From VFKU01 sp964411925 (GTDB lineage Bacteria; Hydrogenedentota; Hydrogenedentia; Hydrogenedentales; GCA-2746185), in the NCBI GenBank assembly GCA_964411925.1, contig CAYPNI010000048.1, forward strand, positions 1-30,394: a stretch of DNA of 30,394 bases, in the 5' to 3' direction. A program made the translations under genes and the position numbers. Numbering within the stretch: position 1 is the first letter of the stretch; each line of letters starts with the position of its first letter. This document shows positions 1 through 7,772 of the stretch, in pieces. The notes under the pieces were generated by a model. It had not been told where the DNA came from. It did not search any database and was given only the letters and a program-made list of their open reading frames with translations.

Positions 1-369
1 AAGCAGGGCGTGATCGCCTACAAGATCGCCGCGCACGCCGCCGACCTCGCGAAGGGGCACCCCGGCGCCCAGGAGCGCGACGACGCGCTGAGCAAGGCGC
101 GCTTCGAGTTCCGCTGGGAGGACCAGTTCAACCTCGCGCTCGACCCGGACCGCGCCCGCGAATACCACGACGAGACCCTGCCCGCCGAGGGCGCCAAGCT
201 CGCGCACTTCTGCTCCATGTGTGGCCCGAAGTTCTGTTCGATGGAGATCACCCAGCAAATCCGCGACTACGCGGATAAACTCGGCATCGACGCCGACGCT
301 GCGCGCAAGAAGGGCCTGGGGGAGATGTCCGACAGCTTCAAGCGCGAAGGCAGTGAACTCTATCGATGA
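1..369 (+). CDS. thiC: Phosphomethylpyrimidine synthase ThiC, C-terminal part
   Basis: This is the last 122 codons of a gene that begins before the window. ThiC is a radical-SAM enzyme that rearranges aminoimidazole ribotide to hydroxymethylpyrimidine phosphate in thiamine synthesis, in the cytoplasm. The visible part carries the C-terminal CxxCxxxxC cluster motif (CSMCGPKFC, visible residues 71-79) that binds the 4Fe-4S cluster, preceded by the family's stretch around RFEFRWEDQFNLALDP. The reading frame is open from base 1 and ends in TGA at 367-369. The 252 bases to the next gene hold no other gene I can support, and no convincing thiamine-related element lies downstream. Identity is firm; the catalytic core lies outside the window. 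Confidence 0.95.
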   Translation, partial: KQGVIAYKIAAHAADLAKGHPGAQERDDALSKARFEFRWEDQFNLALDPDRAREYHDETLPAEGAKLAHFCSMCGPKFCSMEITQQIRDYADKLGIDADAARKKGLGEMSDSFKREGSELYR

Positions 370-621
370 TGCCGTAGCGCCATCGTCCTGGCGGCCTCGA
401 CCGGGATTGCGGCATGGAGTCCCAATTACACGCGCATCGCACATCGATGCCTTCCCATCCAACAATTGTTGACTGGCTCACGTCCCTATGCGGCGGCGGG
501 CGTGCCTCTGTAACGTTTGAAAGGAGATTTCTGTACAAATAGTTGGGCATGACGTATCGTTCGTACGAGCAGGGCCCACTACGCCCGACACAACAACAGG
601 CCCGCGGGAGGAAAAGGCGCC

Positions 622-1434
622 ATGAGTGAGACCCCATCGAACGATCCTATTGAATCCGCACTAAACCAGTACGACGCCGGCAGGATCGATCGGCGCGAAC
701 TACTGCGCAAATTGGGCGGCGTCGGCGCGGCGGCAGGCCTGGCGGGGCTGCTCGCGTCGCTCGGCACGAAGGAAGTGTTCGCAGCCCTGTCGAATGATGA
801 ACGCCGTATCTTGTTCTCGCGTCTCATTAACCAGCCCGTGACGATCGCCAACGGGCGGGTCACGCTTCAGCCGTTGACGACTACCAATCGCCTGTTCGAT
901 ACCAACGAAGAACATCGGCAGTGGCTTTTCGGAGAAGCGTTCACCAGCGGTGGTCAAACCTACTACGACAGAATCGGGTTGAGACAATTCAGCGAAACCG
1001 TAAGAAACGCGATCGAGGACAGGACCGCCAACAATAATCCCGGTACCGCGATGCCCCAGAATGATCCCGACGTTATTCCGCTGATGAACGCCGTTATGGC
1101 GGCGGACGCGCTTGGCGTACTCAAGGAAGGTACTGTGCCGACGAGCGCCATGAATTACGACGGAGCGGACCTGTACGGCCTCGTACGACAGAAGCTTCAT
1201 TGGGTCTGCGAGCACTGCGCGGGTGACGCTATTGTTGCCGCCATGCGATTCCTGCGAATCAACGGTTGGTTCGTCGATGAGACGGACCCGAAATGGGACG
1301 AATTTCGACAGATGATTGCGCCCTGCGGCCTCGCGTTCAGCGACACCGAATGGACCGAGCTTAAGGAGAAGGTTCACGATACCGGCAATGTCGTCTGCAC
1401 ACCTGAGGGCGTTTCGGTTCACACCGGATACTGA
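622..1434 (+). CDS. Putative Tat-exported protein of unknown function, partner of the downstream protease
   Basis: A 270-residue protein I do not recognise. It has a twin-arginine-like leader: a polar start, GRIDRRELLRK at about 20-30, then an Ala/Gly/Leu-rich hydrophobic stretch to about residue 47 and a possible VFA-AL cleavage site near 54. The mature part is mixed polar, with four Cys in the last quarter (WVCEHCAG, APCGLA, NVVCTP) that could bind metal or form disulfides. ATG 622 follows GGGAGG at 606-611, a good ribosome binding site. Its TGA shares a base with the ATG of a subtilisin-like protease gene, so the two are almost certainly co-translated; it could be the protease's substrate, chaperone or inhibitor. 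That link is inferred from position only. Confidence 0.72.
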   Translation: MSETPSNDPIESALNQYDAGRIDRRELLRKLGGVGAAAGLAGLLASLGTKEVFAALSNDERRILFSRLINQPVTIANGRVTLQPLTTTNRLFDTNEEHRQWLFGEAFTSGGQTYYDRIGLRQFSETVRNAIEDRTANNNPGTAMPQNDPDVIPLMNAVMAADALGVLKEGTVPTSAMNYDGADLYGLVRQKLHWVCEHCAGDAIVAAMRFLRINGWFVDETDPKWDEFRQMIAPCGLAFSDTEWTELKEKVHDTGNVVCTPEGVSVHTGY

Positions 1435-2639
1435 TGGTAGCCACCACGCTGCGGATCGGTGGTCTGCTCCTATTGCTTCATCCGCTGGCGGGAGCGCAGA
1501 CGCCCGCGCCGGAGGTCTATCCTCCGCTCCAGCAGCCCTTACCTCTGCTTGACGGCGTGATCGTCGAGACAGCGGAATTCCGGCTCGAACGATTGCTGGT
1601 CGAGAGCGCAAATTACATCAACGCGGAAAAGGCCAGGAAGGTTTACGGAGTCTCGGGCACAGGGCTGACGGTGGCCATCCTGGACACCGGGATCAATACG
1701 CAACACGTCGATTTCCTCGGCAAGATTTACGGCGGAACGAATCTCGCCCCGGATCCGAAGACCGCCAAGGTCGATCCCGCGGACATCGAAGACGACGACG
1801 GCCACGGCTCTCACATCTGCGGCATCGTCGGCGCCAGTTCCAGAGCACACATGGGAATCGCGCCGGATTGCAAGATCGCGCCTATCCGCATTGCGCCCGA
1901 TGTCAAGAATTTCACGACACGGAGGATTCTATCCGGCCTGAAATACGTGCTTCAGAATCACGAAGTCTACTCGATCTCAGTCGTGGTCTTGTCCTGTGCC
2001 CGCGGCGACTACACGATCGACTTCTCGCCGAATGATCCGTTATTCGACTCCATCGACGCGTTGCGAAAACGAGGCATTCCCGTCGTAGTCAGTGCCGGCA
2101 ACTGTTACCAGAGCCGGGCCGGAATGGGTTACCCGGCGATACTGCGGCAGACGATCAGCGTCGGCGCGGTCTACGACGCCAACTTGGGCGGCATCCCGTA
2201 CGAAGAAAAGTGCATCCGCAGTTGCGACGGGTCCCACGCTGCGAAGGCCAATTCGACCGACGCGGGGCGAATCACTCCGTTCACGCAACGTATGGATGTC
2301 AAGACGTTTGGATCCCTCGGCACGGATATTTTTGCGCCGGGCGCCATCGTTGTGTCGAGCGGAATGGGCACGACTTCCAGTCGGAGTTTGAGCGGGACGA
2401 GTCAAGCCGCGCCCATGGTGGCCGGAGTCATACTGCTGCTTCAGGAGTTCAGCATGAGGAAGTCCAAGGCGCGTCCGAGCGTCGATGAACTGGAGCGGTG
2501 GCTCCGCGCGGGGGCCAACTGGCTGAAAGACGGGGACGACGAAGACGATACCGTGTGTCATACCGATCAGGTTTATCCCGTTCTGGATGCCATGGGAGCG
2601 CTGCAGGCGGCGGACGCTGAATTATCGTCCCGGCCGTGA
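1434..2639 (+). CDS. Secreted subtilisin-like serine protease (S8 family)
   Basis: A 401-residue endopeptidase of the subtilase family. A Sec-type signal sequence (residues 1-21, Leu-rich core, cleavage probably after AGA) sends it out of the cytoplasm. The catalytic triad is intact: Asp84 in VAILDTGI, His124 in DDGHGSHICG and Ser323 in SGTSQAAPMVAG; the oxyanion Asn223 lies in SAGN. Only about 60 residues precede the catalytic Asp region, so there is no large classical propeptide, and no C-terminal domain beyond about residue 375 is recognisable. ATG 1434 overlaps the stop codon of the Tat-type protein by one base, which implies translational coupling. Family assignment is firm; the substrate is unknown. 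Confidence 0.93.
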   Translation: MVATTLRIGGLLLLLHPLAGAQTPAPEVYPPLQQPLPLLDGVIVETAEFRLERLLVESANYINAEKARKVYGVSGTGLTVAILDTGINTQHVDFLGKIYGGTNLAPDPKTAKVDPADIEDDDGHGSHICGIVGASSRAHMGIAPDCKIAPIRIAPDVKNFTTRRILSGLKYVLQNHEVYSISVVVLSCARGDYTIDFSPNDPLFDSIDALRKRGIPVVVSAGNCYQSRAGMGYPAILRQTISVGAVYDANLGGIPYEEKCIRSCDGSHAAKANSTDAGRITPFTQRMDVKTFGSLGTDIFAPGAIVVSSGMGTTSSRSLSGTSQAAPMVAGVILLLQEFSMRKSKARPSVDELERWLRAGANWLKDGDDEDDTVCHTDQVYPVLDAMGALQAADAELSSRP

Positions 2640-2891
2640 ACACCGGTGCGCCGGTACGGCGACCGCGAGGCACGAGGGTTGCGTTGCTAGGCGCTCTCTT
2701 CCTGTTCCACATATGAGTCTATCGGAATTTCCTGGTACTTGCCGGGTATCTCCGGCCGTCTCTGGAATGGCAACGGCTTGGCCATAGTCACGTCGCCTTC
2801 CGAAGCGCGGCCTTGGAGAACATCGGCCGCCGAGGCCGTGCTACGCTTGCAATCTGGGAGCGCGACCAGTTTGACGCGGAAGAGGTGTGGT

Positions 2892-4634
2892 ATGACGTGG
2901 GGTGGGCCCCGGGTCTGCGCTCGGACATTCGCCGCGGCCTTGGCTTTGGGCTTCTTACTCGCGTTCTACGCGGGAGCGGAAGACCTTGCACAACCCATCC
3001 CTTCGCCGCTGTTGAACCTTGCCGATGAAGCGGCCCGGCTACGCCTCGAGCCGGATGCGCTCACCGGCCATCAGGTCGGCATCATCGAATACCCATACGA
3101 CGCCCTGTTGTTGCGTGTTCACCTGATTCGCGCCGCGCGCAGCACGATCGATCTGCAAACGTTCACGTGGCACGCGGACGAATCCGCCTCGCTCATCGGC
3201 TACGAACTCGTGCAAGCCGCGCGACGCGGCGTCAAGGTCCGCGTCATTCTCGACGGCGTATGGTCCGCCCGCGACATCGAACTCGTCACCTTCGCCGAAA
3301 CGACCTACCCCAACCTCGAGTTCAAAATCTACCGTCCCGCCGCCCGCCGCATCAGCACGGGGCCGTTTCGCAGGATGATCTATCACCTGGTGCCGAACGG
3401 TTCGAACCAGCGGATGCACGCCAAGTCTATGGTCGTTGACGGCGTCATCGGGCTCACCGGCGGCCGGAACATTGGCAACCGCTACTTCGGCATGTCCACC
3501 GGCTACAACTTCAAGGATCGCGAGGCGTTAATCGTCGGGCCCCAGGTCAACAACATGACGCGCTCCTTTGAGGCGTTTTGGAATTTCAAGAAGTCGTTTT
3601 TCAACCACGACCTGGTGGACGTCCAGGATCGCATCGAGAAGGGAATCCGACAGCCGGAAATCTCGCGCGAGCGCGTTCAACTGGACACGCTCTTTTCGAG
3701 CATCGATCGGGATGCTGCGGATGTCAGCACGATCGAGGCAAAGTTCGCGAGCCAGATGGCGCCGGTCCAGTCACTGCTCTTCGTCGCCGACGATCCGGGG
3801 AAAAAGACCCGGTCCGGCTTTTTCAGCTTCAACACCGACAGCCGGATGACGAACCAGTTCCAACAGACGCTCTTTCAGACCCGGCACGAACTCGTGATGC
3901 AGAGCCCGTATGTGATTTTCGATCGCCGCGCGCGCCACATGATGCGCAAGCACTACAAGAGCGCGCCCGATCTCCGGGTGTTTGTCTCGACCAACAGCCT
4001 CGGCGCGGCGGACCACGTCGTGACCTACGCGGCCAACTACCGGCTCCGCACCAAGGTCGTCCGCGGGCTGAAATTCGAGGTCTACGAGATGATGCCGCAC
4101 CCGGAGATGCAGTACCGGCATTTGCCAGACTTCGAGCGACTCGAACAACTGGCGATAACGACGAACGACGAACGCGAGCCGTACCTCTGCATCCACTCGA
4201 AGACCTACGTGTTCGATCGGCGCATCAGCTACATCGGCACGATGAATCTCGATCCGCGTTCGTATTACTACAACAGCGAGTGCGGTGTTTTTATCGAGGA
4301 CGAAGTTCTTGCCGCGCGACTGGTCGAGACGCTCCAGTATGAAATAAGTGCGCGGAACAGTTGGGTCATTGCGCCGGCGAAGTACCAACTCGGTTTCTTG
4401 AACCGGGTCATGGAGTTCATTTCCACGGCGCTGCCGATCGACCCGTGGCCGTTGCGAAGCACCAGCGGGTACGAACTCAAACCCGGAGCCGAAGAGGTCG
4501 GGCCGTTTCATCCCGACTTCCACGACAACTATCAGGATATCGGCAGTTTTCCCGGGACGGAAGGCCTCGACTCGCGCAAGCTCTGGACATCGTTCCTCAA
4601 GACCTTCGGTAAAGGCGCAACGCCGCTCCTGTGA
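2892..4634 (+). CDS. Exported phospholipase D family protein (cardiolipin synthase C-like)
   Basis: A 580-residue protein with two HKD motifs, the hallmark of phospholipase D and cardiolipin synthases. Motif 1 is His176-x-Lys178-x4-Asp183 followed by GGRN; motif 2 is His435-x-Lys437-x4-Asp442 followed by GTMN and NLDPRSYYYNSE, typical of ClsC/YmdC-like members. Residues 1-30 form a signal peptide or membrane anchor (hydrophobic core about 12-27, then AGAEDL), so it probably acts on membrane phospholipids from the outer face. I chose ATG 2892 because GGAAGAGG at 2878-2885 is well spaced and the signal sequence begins there. The frame stays open upstream to 2739, but that stretch looks non-coding. 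Cardiolipin synthesis by phosphatidyl transfer is likely; a secreted hydrolase or nuclease is possible. Confidence 0.9.
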   Translation: MTWGGPRVCARTFAAALALGFLLAFYAGAEDLAQPIPSPLLNLADEAARLRLEPDALTGHQVGIIEYPYDALLLRVHLIRAARSTIDLQTFTWHADESASLIGYELVQAARRGVKVRVILDGVWSARDIELVTFAETTYPNLEFKIYRPAARRISTGPFRRMIYHLVPNGSNQRMHAKSMVVDGVIGLTGGRNIGNRYFGMSTGYNFKDREALIVGPQVNNMTRSFEAFWNFKKSFFNHDLVDVQDRIEKGIRQPEISRERVQLDTLFSSIDRDAADVSTIEAKFASQMAPVQSLLFVADDPGKKTRSGFFSFNTDSRMTNQFQQTLFQTRHELVMQSPYVIFDRRARHMMRKHYKSAPDLRVFVSTNSLGAADHVVTYAANYRLRTKVVRGLKFEVYEMMPHPEMQYRHLPDFERLEQLAITTNDEREPYLCIHSKTYVFDRRISYIGTMNLDPRSYYYNSECGVFIEDEVLAARLVETLQYEISARNSWVIAPAKYQLGFLNRVMEFISTALPIDPWPLRSTSGYELKPGAEEVGPFHPDFHDNYQDIGSFPGTEGLDSRKLWTSFLKTFGKGATPLL

Positions 4635-4670
4635 CAGGTTTTAGTTTGAATCTCCCGCAAAACAGAGGGC

Positions 4671-4699
4671 TTGCTATCTGTATCTAAGTATGATACAGT
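4671..4699 (+). promoter_or_regulatory. Promoter of the GntR gene, apparently leaderless
   Basis: TTGCTA at 4671-4676 and TACAGT at 4694-4699 are separated by exactly 17 bases, matching a sigma-70-type promoter at four of six positions each. Start of transcription about 7 bases after the -10 box falls at or next to the ATG at 4706. No Shine-Dalgarno sequence precedes that ATG, so the mRNA would be leaderless. An alternative -10 box, TATGAT at 4689-4694, has no -35 partner at a usual distance. Confidence 0.5.
4678..4698. promoter_or_regulatory. Perfect palindromic operator, probable GntR/YtrA binding site
   Basis: CTGTATC (4678-4684) and GATACAG (4692-4698) are exact reverse complements separated by 7 bases. 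The 21-base palindrome lies inside the -35/-10 spacer and over the -10 box of the GntR gene. YtrA-subfamily regulators usually bind such GTAT/ATAC-type dyads in their own promoter, so autorepression is the natural reading. Binding is inferred, not shown. Confidence 0.65.
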
Positions 4700-4705
4700 T
4701 GCAAC

Positions 4706-5104
4706 ATGGTTACGATAGACCTGAACAGCCTGGTCCCGCTCGAAGACCAAATCCGGACCGAAATTCAGCGCGCAGTTGCCCAGGGCGCAGTCAAGCCGGG
4801 CGACGCGCTCCCAAGTGTGCGCCAGTTGGCGGGAGACCTGGGCATTCACTGGAACACCGTCGCGCGCGCGTACCGTCGCCTGCGTGACGACGGGCTCCTG
4901 ACGGTCGGGCGCGGTCGTAACGTCACCGTACGCGATACCGTCCTCCGCGACGCGCGCGATCCTGATCGAGGCGCCAACGTGGACGCGTTACTCGATGGCG
5001 CGATCACACAGGCGAAGTTACTGGGCCTTTCATACGATGAACTGCGCGATTCCGTCGAGCGCAGACTGGAGAAATGGCGTGGAGCGTGGGAGGGATCGTC
5101 GTAA
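4706..5104 (+). CDS. GntR-family transcriptional regulator, YtrA type
   Basis: A 132-residue DNA-binding repressor. Residues 11-75 form the GntR winged helix: PLEDQIRTEI, then LPSVRQLAGDLGIHWNTVARAYRRL, then the wing DGLLTVGRGRNV. The remaining 55 residues form a short helical tail (DALLDGAITQAKLLGLSYDEL), the size and layout of the YtrA subfamily, which lacks a large ligand-binding domain. ATG 4706 fits the usual family N terminus; it has no ribosome binding site and lies about where transcription should start. Its TAA overlaps the ATG of the next gene. YtrA-type regulators normally control an adjacent transporter or membrane-protein gene, here the coupled membrane protein, often in response to cell-envelope stress. 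Confidence 0.92.
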   Translation: MVTIDLNSLVPLEDQIRTEIQRAVAQGAVKPGDALPSVRQLAGDLGIHWNTVARAYRRLRDDGLLTVGRGRNVTVRDTVLRDARDPDRGANVDALLDGAITQAKLLGLSYDELRDSVERRLEKWRGAWEGSS

Positions 5105-6000
5105 TGGAGTCGTTGAATTGGGTTCACGTGACTATGTGCGCGACGCTCTACGGTATACACTACCCGGTCGCGCAAGCCTATGTTTATTGGACGCTGAGGA
5201 GAATCTCCAATGACAGCCGCGACGAGCTCCTGGCAAGGCTGCGGCCAAGGCTGCGCCTGCTTCTTGGCGCTTGGCTCTCCGTAATCGCGGCGTGCATTAT
5301 CGCGGTGGCGGTTTCCACCGATCGGAACGAGGTTCTAAAATTCCTCGCCATCTCAGCTATCGGTGGATTTCATGCGATCTGGTGGCCGTTCGTCGTGCCT
5401 ATCTTCAGCCGCATGCAGCTCGAACTTCAGCGATTGGGTCTCTCGCGTACAACCTTTCCCGCGGGACCTGTTCGCACGGCCGAATTGAAGCCCCGGCGGG
5501 CGTCCAATTATCTGCGGCCCTGGATGCGCGCGCTACCCGTCGCTGTCGGCTCGGCAGGCGTCGGCGCGATTACCTGGCGTCTCGCACTCCATCCGCCCTC
5601 GGAAGTGAGATTCTGGATCATGATCGGGGCGTTTACGATGAGCGGCGTGTTTTTCCTGTTCGCATGGAGCCTGTGGGTGCGCAGGGAAATCTCACAATCA
5701 TATCTGGCGGATGCCCCGTCCGCATCGGCCAGGGATCGCATCGCGTCCGCCGAATCGCTGCGTCGATACCGTGTATCCACGATTTATTGGCTCCAAATCG
5801 CGGCTGCCTTGTTCTTCTTTACGATCGCATTCCTAATCATTGAAACGGATCGCGGCGTAATTCAAGAGCGATGGGTGGGTATTATCGGGGGAGTCGGCGG
5901 TGGCGTCCTCGGCGTGGCGGGCGCCGTGCTCGGTTTCATCGCCGGCATTTGGGCTCACCGCATACAACGTCGTGCCTCACCACCCCGTCAGAGCGCATAG
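5104..6000 (+). CDS. Multi-pass membrane protein in operon with the GntR regulator
   Basis: A 298-residue inner-membrane protein with about seven hydrophobic segments (near residues 5-30, 55-75, 80-105, 140-160, 172-195, 225-245 and 252-280). The last is very Gly-rich (GGVGGGVLGVAGAVLGF). I recognise no family and see no ATP-binding motif. ATG 5104 overlaps the regulator's stop as TAATG and is preceded by GGGAGGG at 5088-5094, so it is preferred over the in-frame ATG at 5074, whose site is poorly spaced. It is presumably the target of the GntR repressor. Its 3' end overlaps the convergent gene by 13 bases. It is real as a gene; its function is unknown. Confidence 0.8.
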   Translation: MESLNWVHVTMCATLYGIHYPVAQAYVYWTLRRISNDSRDELLARLRPRLRLLLGAWLSVIAACIIAVAVSTDRNEVLKFLAISAIGGFHAIWWPFVVPIFSRMQLELQRLGLSRTTFPAGPVRTAELKPRRASNYLRPWMRALPVAVGSAGVGAITWRLALHPPSEVRFWIMIGAFTMSGVFFLFAWSLWVRREISQSYLADAPSASARDRIASAESLRRYRVSTIYWLQIAAALFFFTIAFLIIETDRGVIQERWVGIIGGVGGGVLGVAGAVLGFIAGIWAHRIQRRASPPRQSA

Positions 6001-6572
6001 TCGCTGTTACCCTTCTTGCGGCGCGCGTTGCGCAACCGGATTTTCACACTCGGGTCGTACGCCGGGTCGCCCGACCTGCGCCATTTGTCAATCAGCGCCT
6101 CGATCTTGTTGTCGTTCGTCGGCGTGTAGTTCTTCAGCAAATAGTCGAGTTCGTCCTTGAGCCGCTTGTGCGCGTGCGTGAGCGCGCCGGGCTTCGCCAT
6201 CTCCTTGAGATGCTTGTGACCAAGTTCAATCTGGGCCTCGCGCGCGCGACGTTCTTCGCCGCCGAGCTTCCACCGGCTGAACTCCTCCAGGACCGCCGAG
6301 CGAAGTTCCTGCCGGCGGGCGTTTCGGGCGTCCGCGGGCAACAATCGGGTCTGGCGCAGTTCCGCCAGCCAACGATTCATCAAATCCTGACGGTCTTTGA
6401 GCCGGTTCCGCTCGCCGGTGTCCGTCGCTTCGGTCAACCGCCCGGTGACCCGCTCCGCCTGGATGCGAATGTGCCGCACCAGGTCGTCCGTGTCTTCGAT
6501 CTCATCCGGTTCGTCTCCCGCCGGCTTCTGATTTCGCCGGACCAACTCGTCCCGAAGACTCTCAAAATCCAT
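5988..6572 (-). CDS. Hypothetical highly charged helical protein
   Basis: A 194-residue protein rich in Arg, Glu, Lys, Asp and Leu, with no signal peptide or membrane segment, so probably cytoplasmic. Long stretches (about 25-75 and 85-150) look helical and could form coiled coils; the tail is basic (IRLRNARRKK). I do not recognise a family. ATG 6572 is chosen over GTG two codons upstream (6578); neither has a strong ribosome binding site. It converges on the membrane-protein gene and their ends overlap by 13 bases. Continuous coding bias over this length, and the lack of a convincing ORF on the other strand, support a real gene. Confidence 0.68.
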   Translation of the reverse strand: MDFESLRDELVRRNQKPAGDEPDEIEDTDDLVRHIRIQAERVTGRLTEATDTGERNRLKDRQDLMNRWLAELRQTRLLPADARNARRQELRSAVLEEFSRWKLGGEERRAREAQIELGHKHLKEMAKPGALTHAHKRLKDELDYLLKNYTPTNDNKIEALIDKWRRSGDPAYDPSVKIRLRNARRKKGNSDYAL

Positions 6573-6690
6573 GGCCACCCCGTTGTCTGGCCTCGCCGCA
6601 GTCCTCCCCCCGGTGAAAGCTTAGGAACTCGATGCGGCGGAGTCAACCATCAATCGCCTGGACACGCAGGAATTCGGTCGGAAGATCGCG

Positions 6691-6696
6691 TAAAAT
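6691..6696 (+). promoter_or_regulatory. Possible -10 box for the dihydrouridine synthase gene
   Basis: TAAAAT matches the -10 consensus at five of six positions and ends 7 bases before ATG 6704. No ribosome binding site precedes the ATG, so a near-leaderless transcript is possible, as for the GntR gene. I see no good -35 box, so the call is weak. Confidence 0.3.
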
Positions 6697-6703
6697 ACCG
6701 TGT

Positions 6704-7702
6704 ATGTTCAGCATCGGGAAGATCAATCTCGACCGCCCCATCGCGCTCGCGCCGATGGAGGACGTGTCCGACATCCCGTTCCGCCGCATCTGCAAAGAGC
6801 GTGGCGCGGATCTCGTTTACACGGAATTCACCAACGTCGAAGGCATCGCGCGTAACGCACGCCGGGCATTGGAAAAGATCCGCGTGACGGACGAGGAACG
6901 GCCCGTCGCAATTCAACTCTACGGCAGCAATGGCGAATCGCTCGAGCGCGCGACCGAGATCGCGACCGCGTACGGCCCAGATTTCATCGACATCAACTGC
7001 GGCTGCTGGGTGCGAAAGGTCGCCAATCGCGGCGACGGCGCGGGCCTGTTGCGCGACCTGGATCGTTTTGAGTTCGTCGTGCAGTCCGTGATGAAGGCGA
7101 CGCGCCTGCCGGTGACGGTGAAGACCCGGCTTGGCTGGGACGAGAACACAATCGTCATCGAAGACGTCGCGCGCATGCTCACGGATAACGGCGTCGCCGC
7201 GCTGACGGTTCACTGTCGCACGCGCTGCCAGGGCTACGAAGGCTGCGCCGACTGGTCCTGGCTGCCGCGCGTCAAGGCCGCTGCACCCGGTCTGCCGCTC
7301 ATGGCCAACGGTGACGTTGTCACGCCCGAAGATGTCGCCCGTGTGTTCGAACTCGGGGTGGACGGCGTCATGATCGGTCGCGGCGCGATCCAGAACCCGT
7401 GGATTTTCGATCAGGCGAAGCACTTCCTCGCGACGGGGGAGCGGCTGCCGGATCCGTCTTTCGAGGAACGCATCGAACTCTGCATCCGTCATCTGAAAGA
7501 CAGCGTCGCGTACCGCGGCCCGCGCGGCGTCACCGCGTTCCGCAAGTTTTACGCGCATTACCTGCGCGGCATGCCCGACTCGGCGCGGTTCCGCGTCTCG
7601 CTGATGGCGTACACCGAAGTCGAACCGATCGAGGCGGACCTGCGCGCGTACCTGGGCAATTTGGAGGGATCGATCGTACGTCCGCCCGCGGCTGCGGTCT
7701 GA
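6704..7702 (+). CDS. dusB: tRNA-dihydrouridine synthase (DusB-like)
   Basis: A 332-residue flavoenzyme that reduces uridines in the tRNA D-loop with NADPH. The FMN barrel signatures are present: LAPMEDVSDIPFR at the N terminus, the substrate-side FTNVEG, the catalytic Cys in INCGCWVRKV, TVKTRLGW, TVHCRTR, ANGDVVTPED and the phosphate-binding GVMIGRGAIQNPW. The usual GCP after the catalytic strand is GCW here; the Cys itself is kept. ATG 6704 starts the family's standard FSIGKINLDRPIALAPM; the frame is open upstream to 6632 but that part is not Dus-like. The three bacterial Dus subfamilies are hard to separate by eye; DusB is the best guess. Confidence 0.92.
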   Translation: MFSIGKINLDRPIALAPMEDVSDIPFRRICKERGADLVYTEFTNVEGIARNARRALEKIRVTDEERPVAIQLYGSNGESLERATEIATAYGPDFIDINCGCWVRKVANRGDGAGLLRDLDRFEFVVQSVMKATRLPVTVKTRLGWDENTIVIEDVARMLTDNGVAALTVHCRTRCQGYEGCADWSWLPRVKAAAPGLPLMANGDVVTPEDVARVFELGVDGVMIGRGAIQNPWIFDQAKHFLATGERLPDPSFEERIELCIRHLKDSVAYRGPRGVTAFRKFYAHYLRGMPDSARFRVSLMAYTEVEPIEADLRAYLGNLEGSIVRPPAAAV

Positions 7703-7772
7703 TCGCGGTCGGTACGTGAGCCGGAATATTCAAGCAAGGTACTGCCGACAATCGGCAAGAGGGGAGGCGGAT

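Noticed and set aside
469..497. TTGACT upstream of the Tat-type protein gene as a -35 box
   Set aside because: No -10 box at 16-18 bases; the matching region is GC-rich.
549..629. 26-codon ORF ending over the start of the Tat-type protein gene, a possible leader peptide
   Set aside because: No ribosome binding site at a usable distance, Arg/Gln-rich sequence, no attenuator hairpins; chance is more likely.
2739..2891. In-frame N-terminal extension of the phospholipase D gene
   Set aside because: It would bury the signal peptide about 50 residues in; a well-placed ribosome binding site precedes ATG 2892.
4626..4644. CCTG-TGA-CAGG followed by TTTT after the phospholipase D gene, a terminator candidate
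   Set aside because: A 4-bp stem is too weak and overlaps the stop codon.
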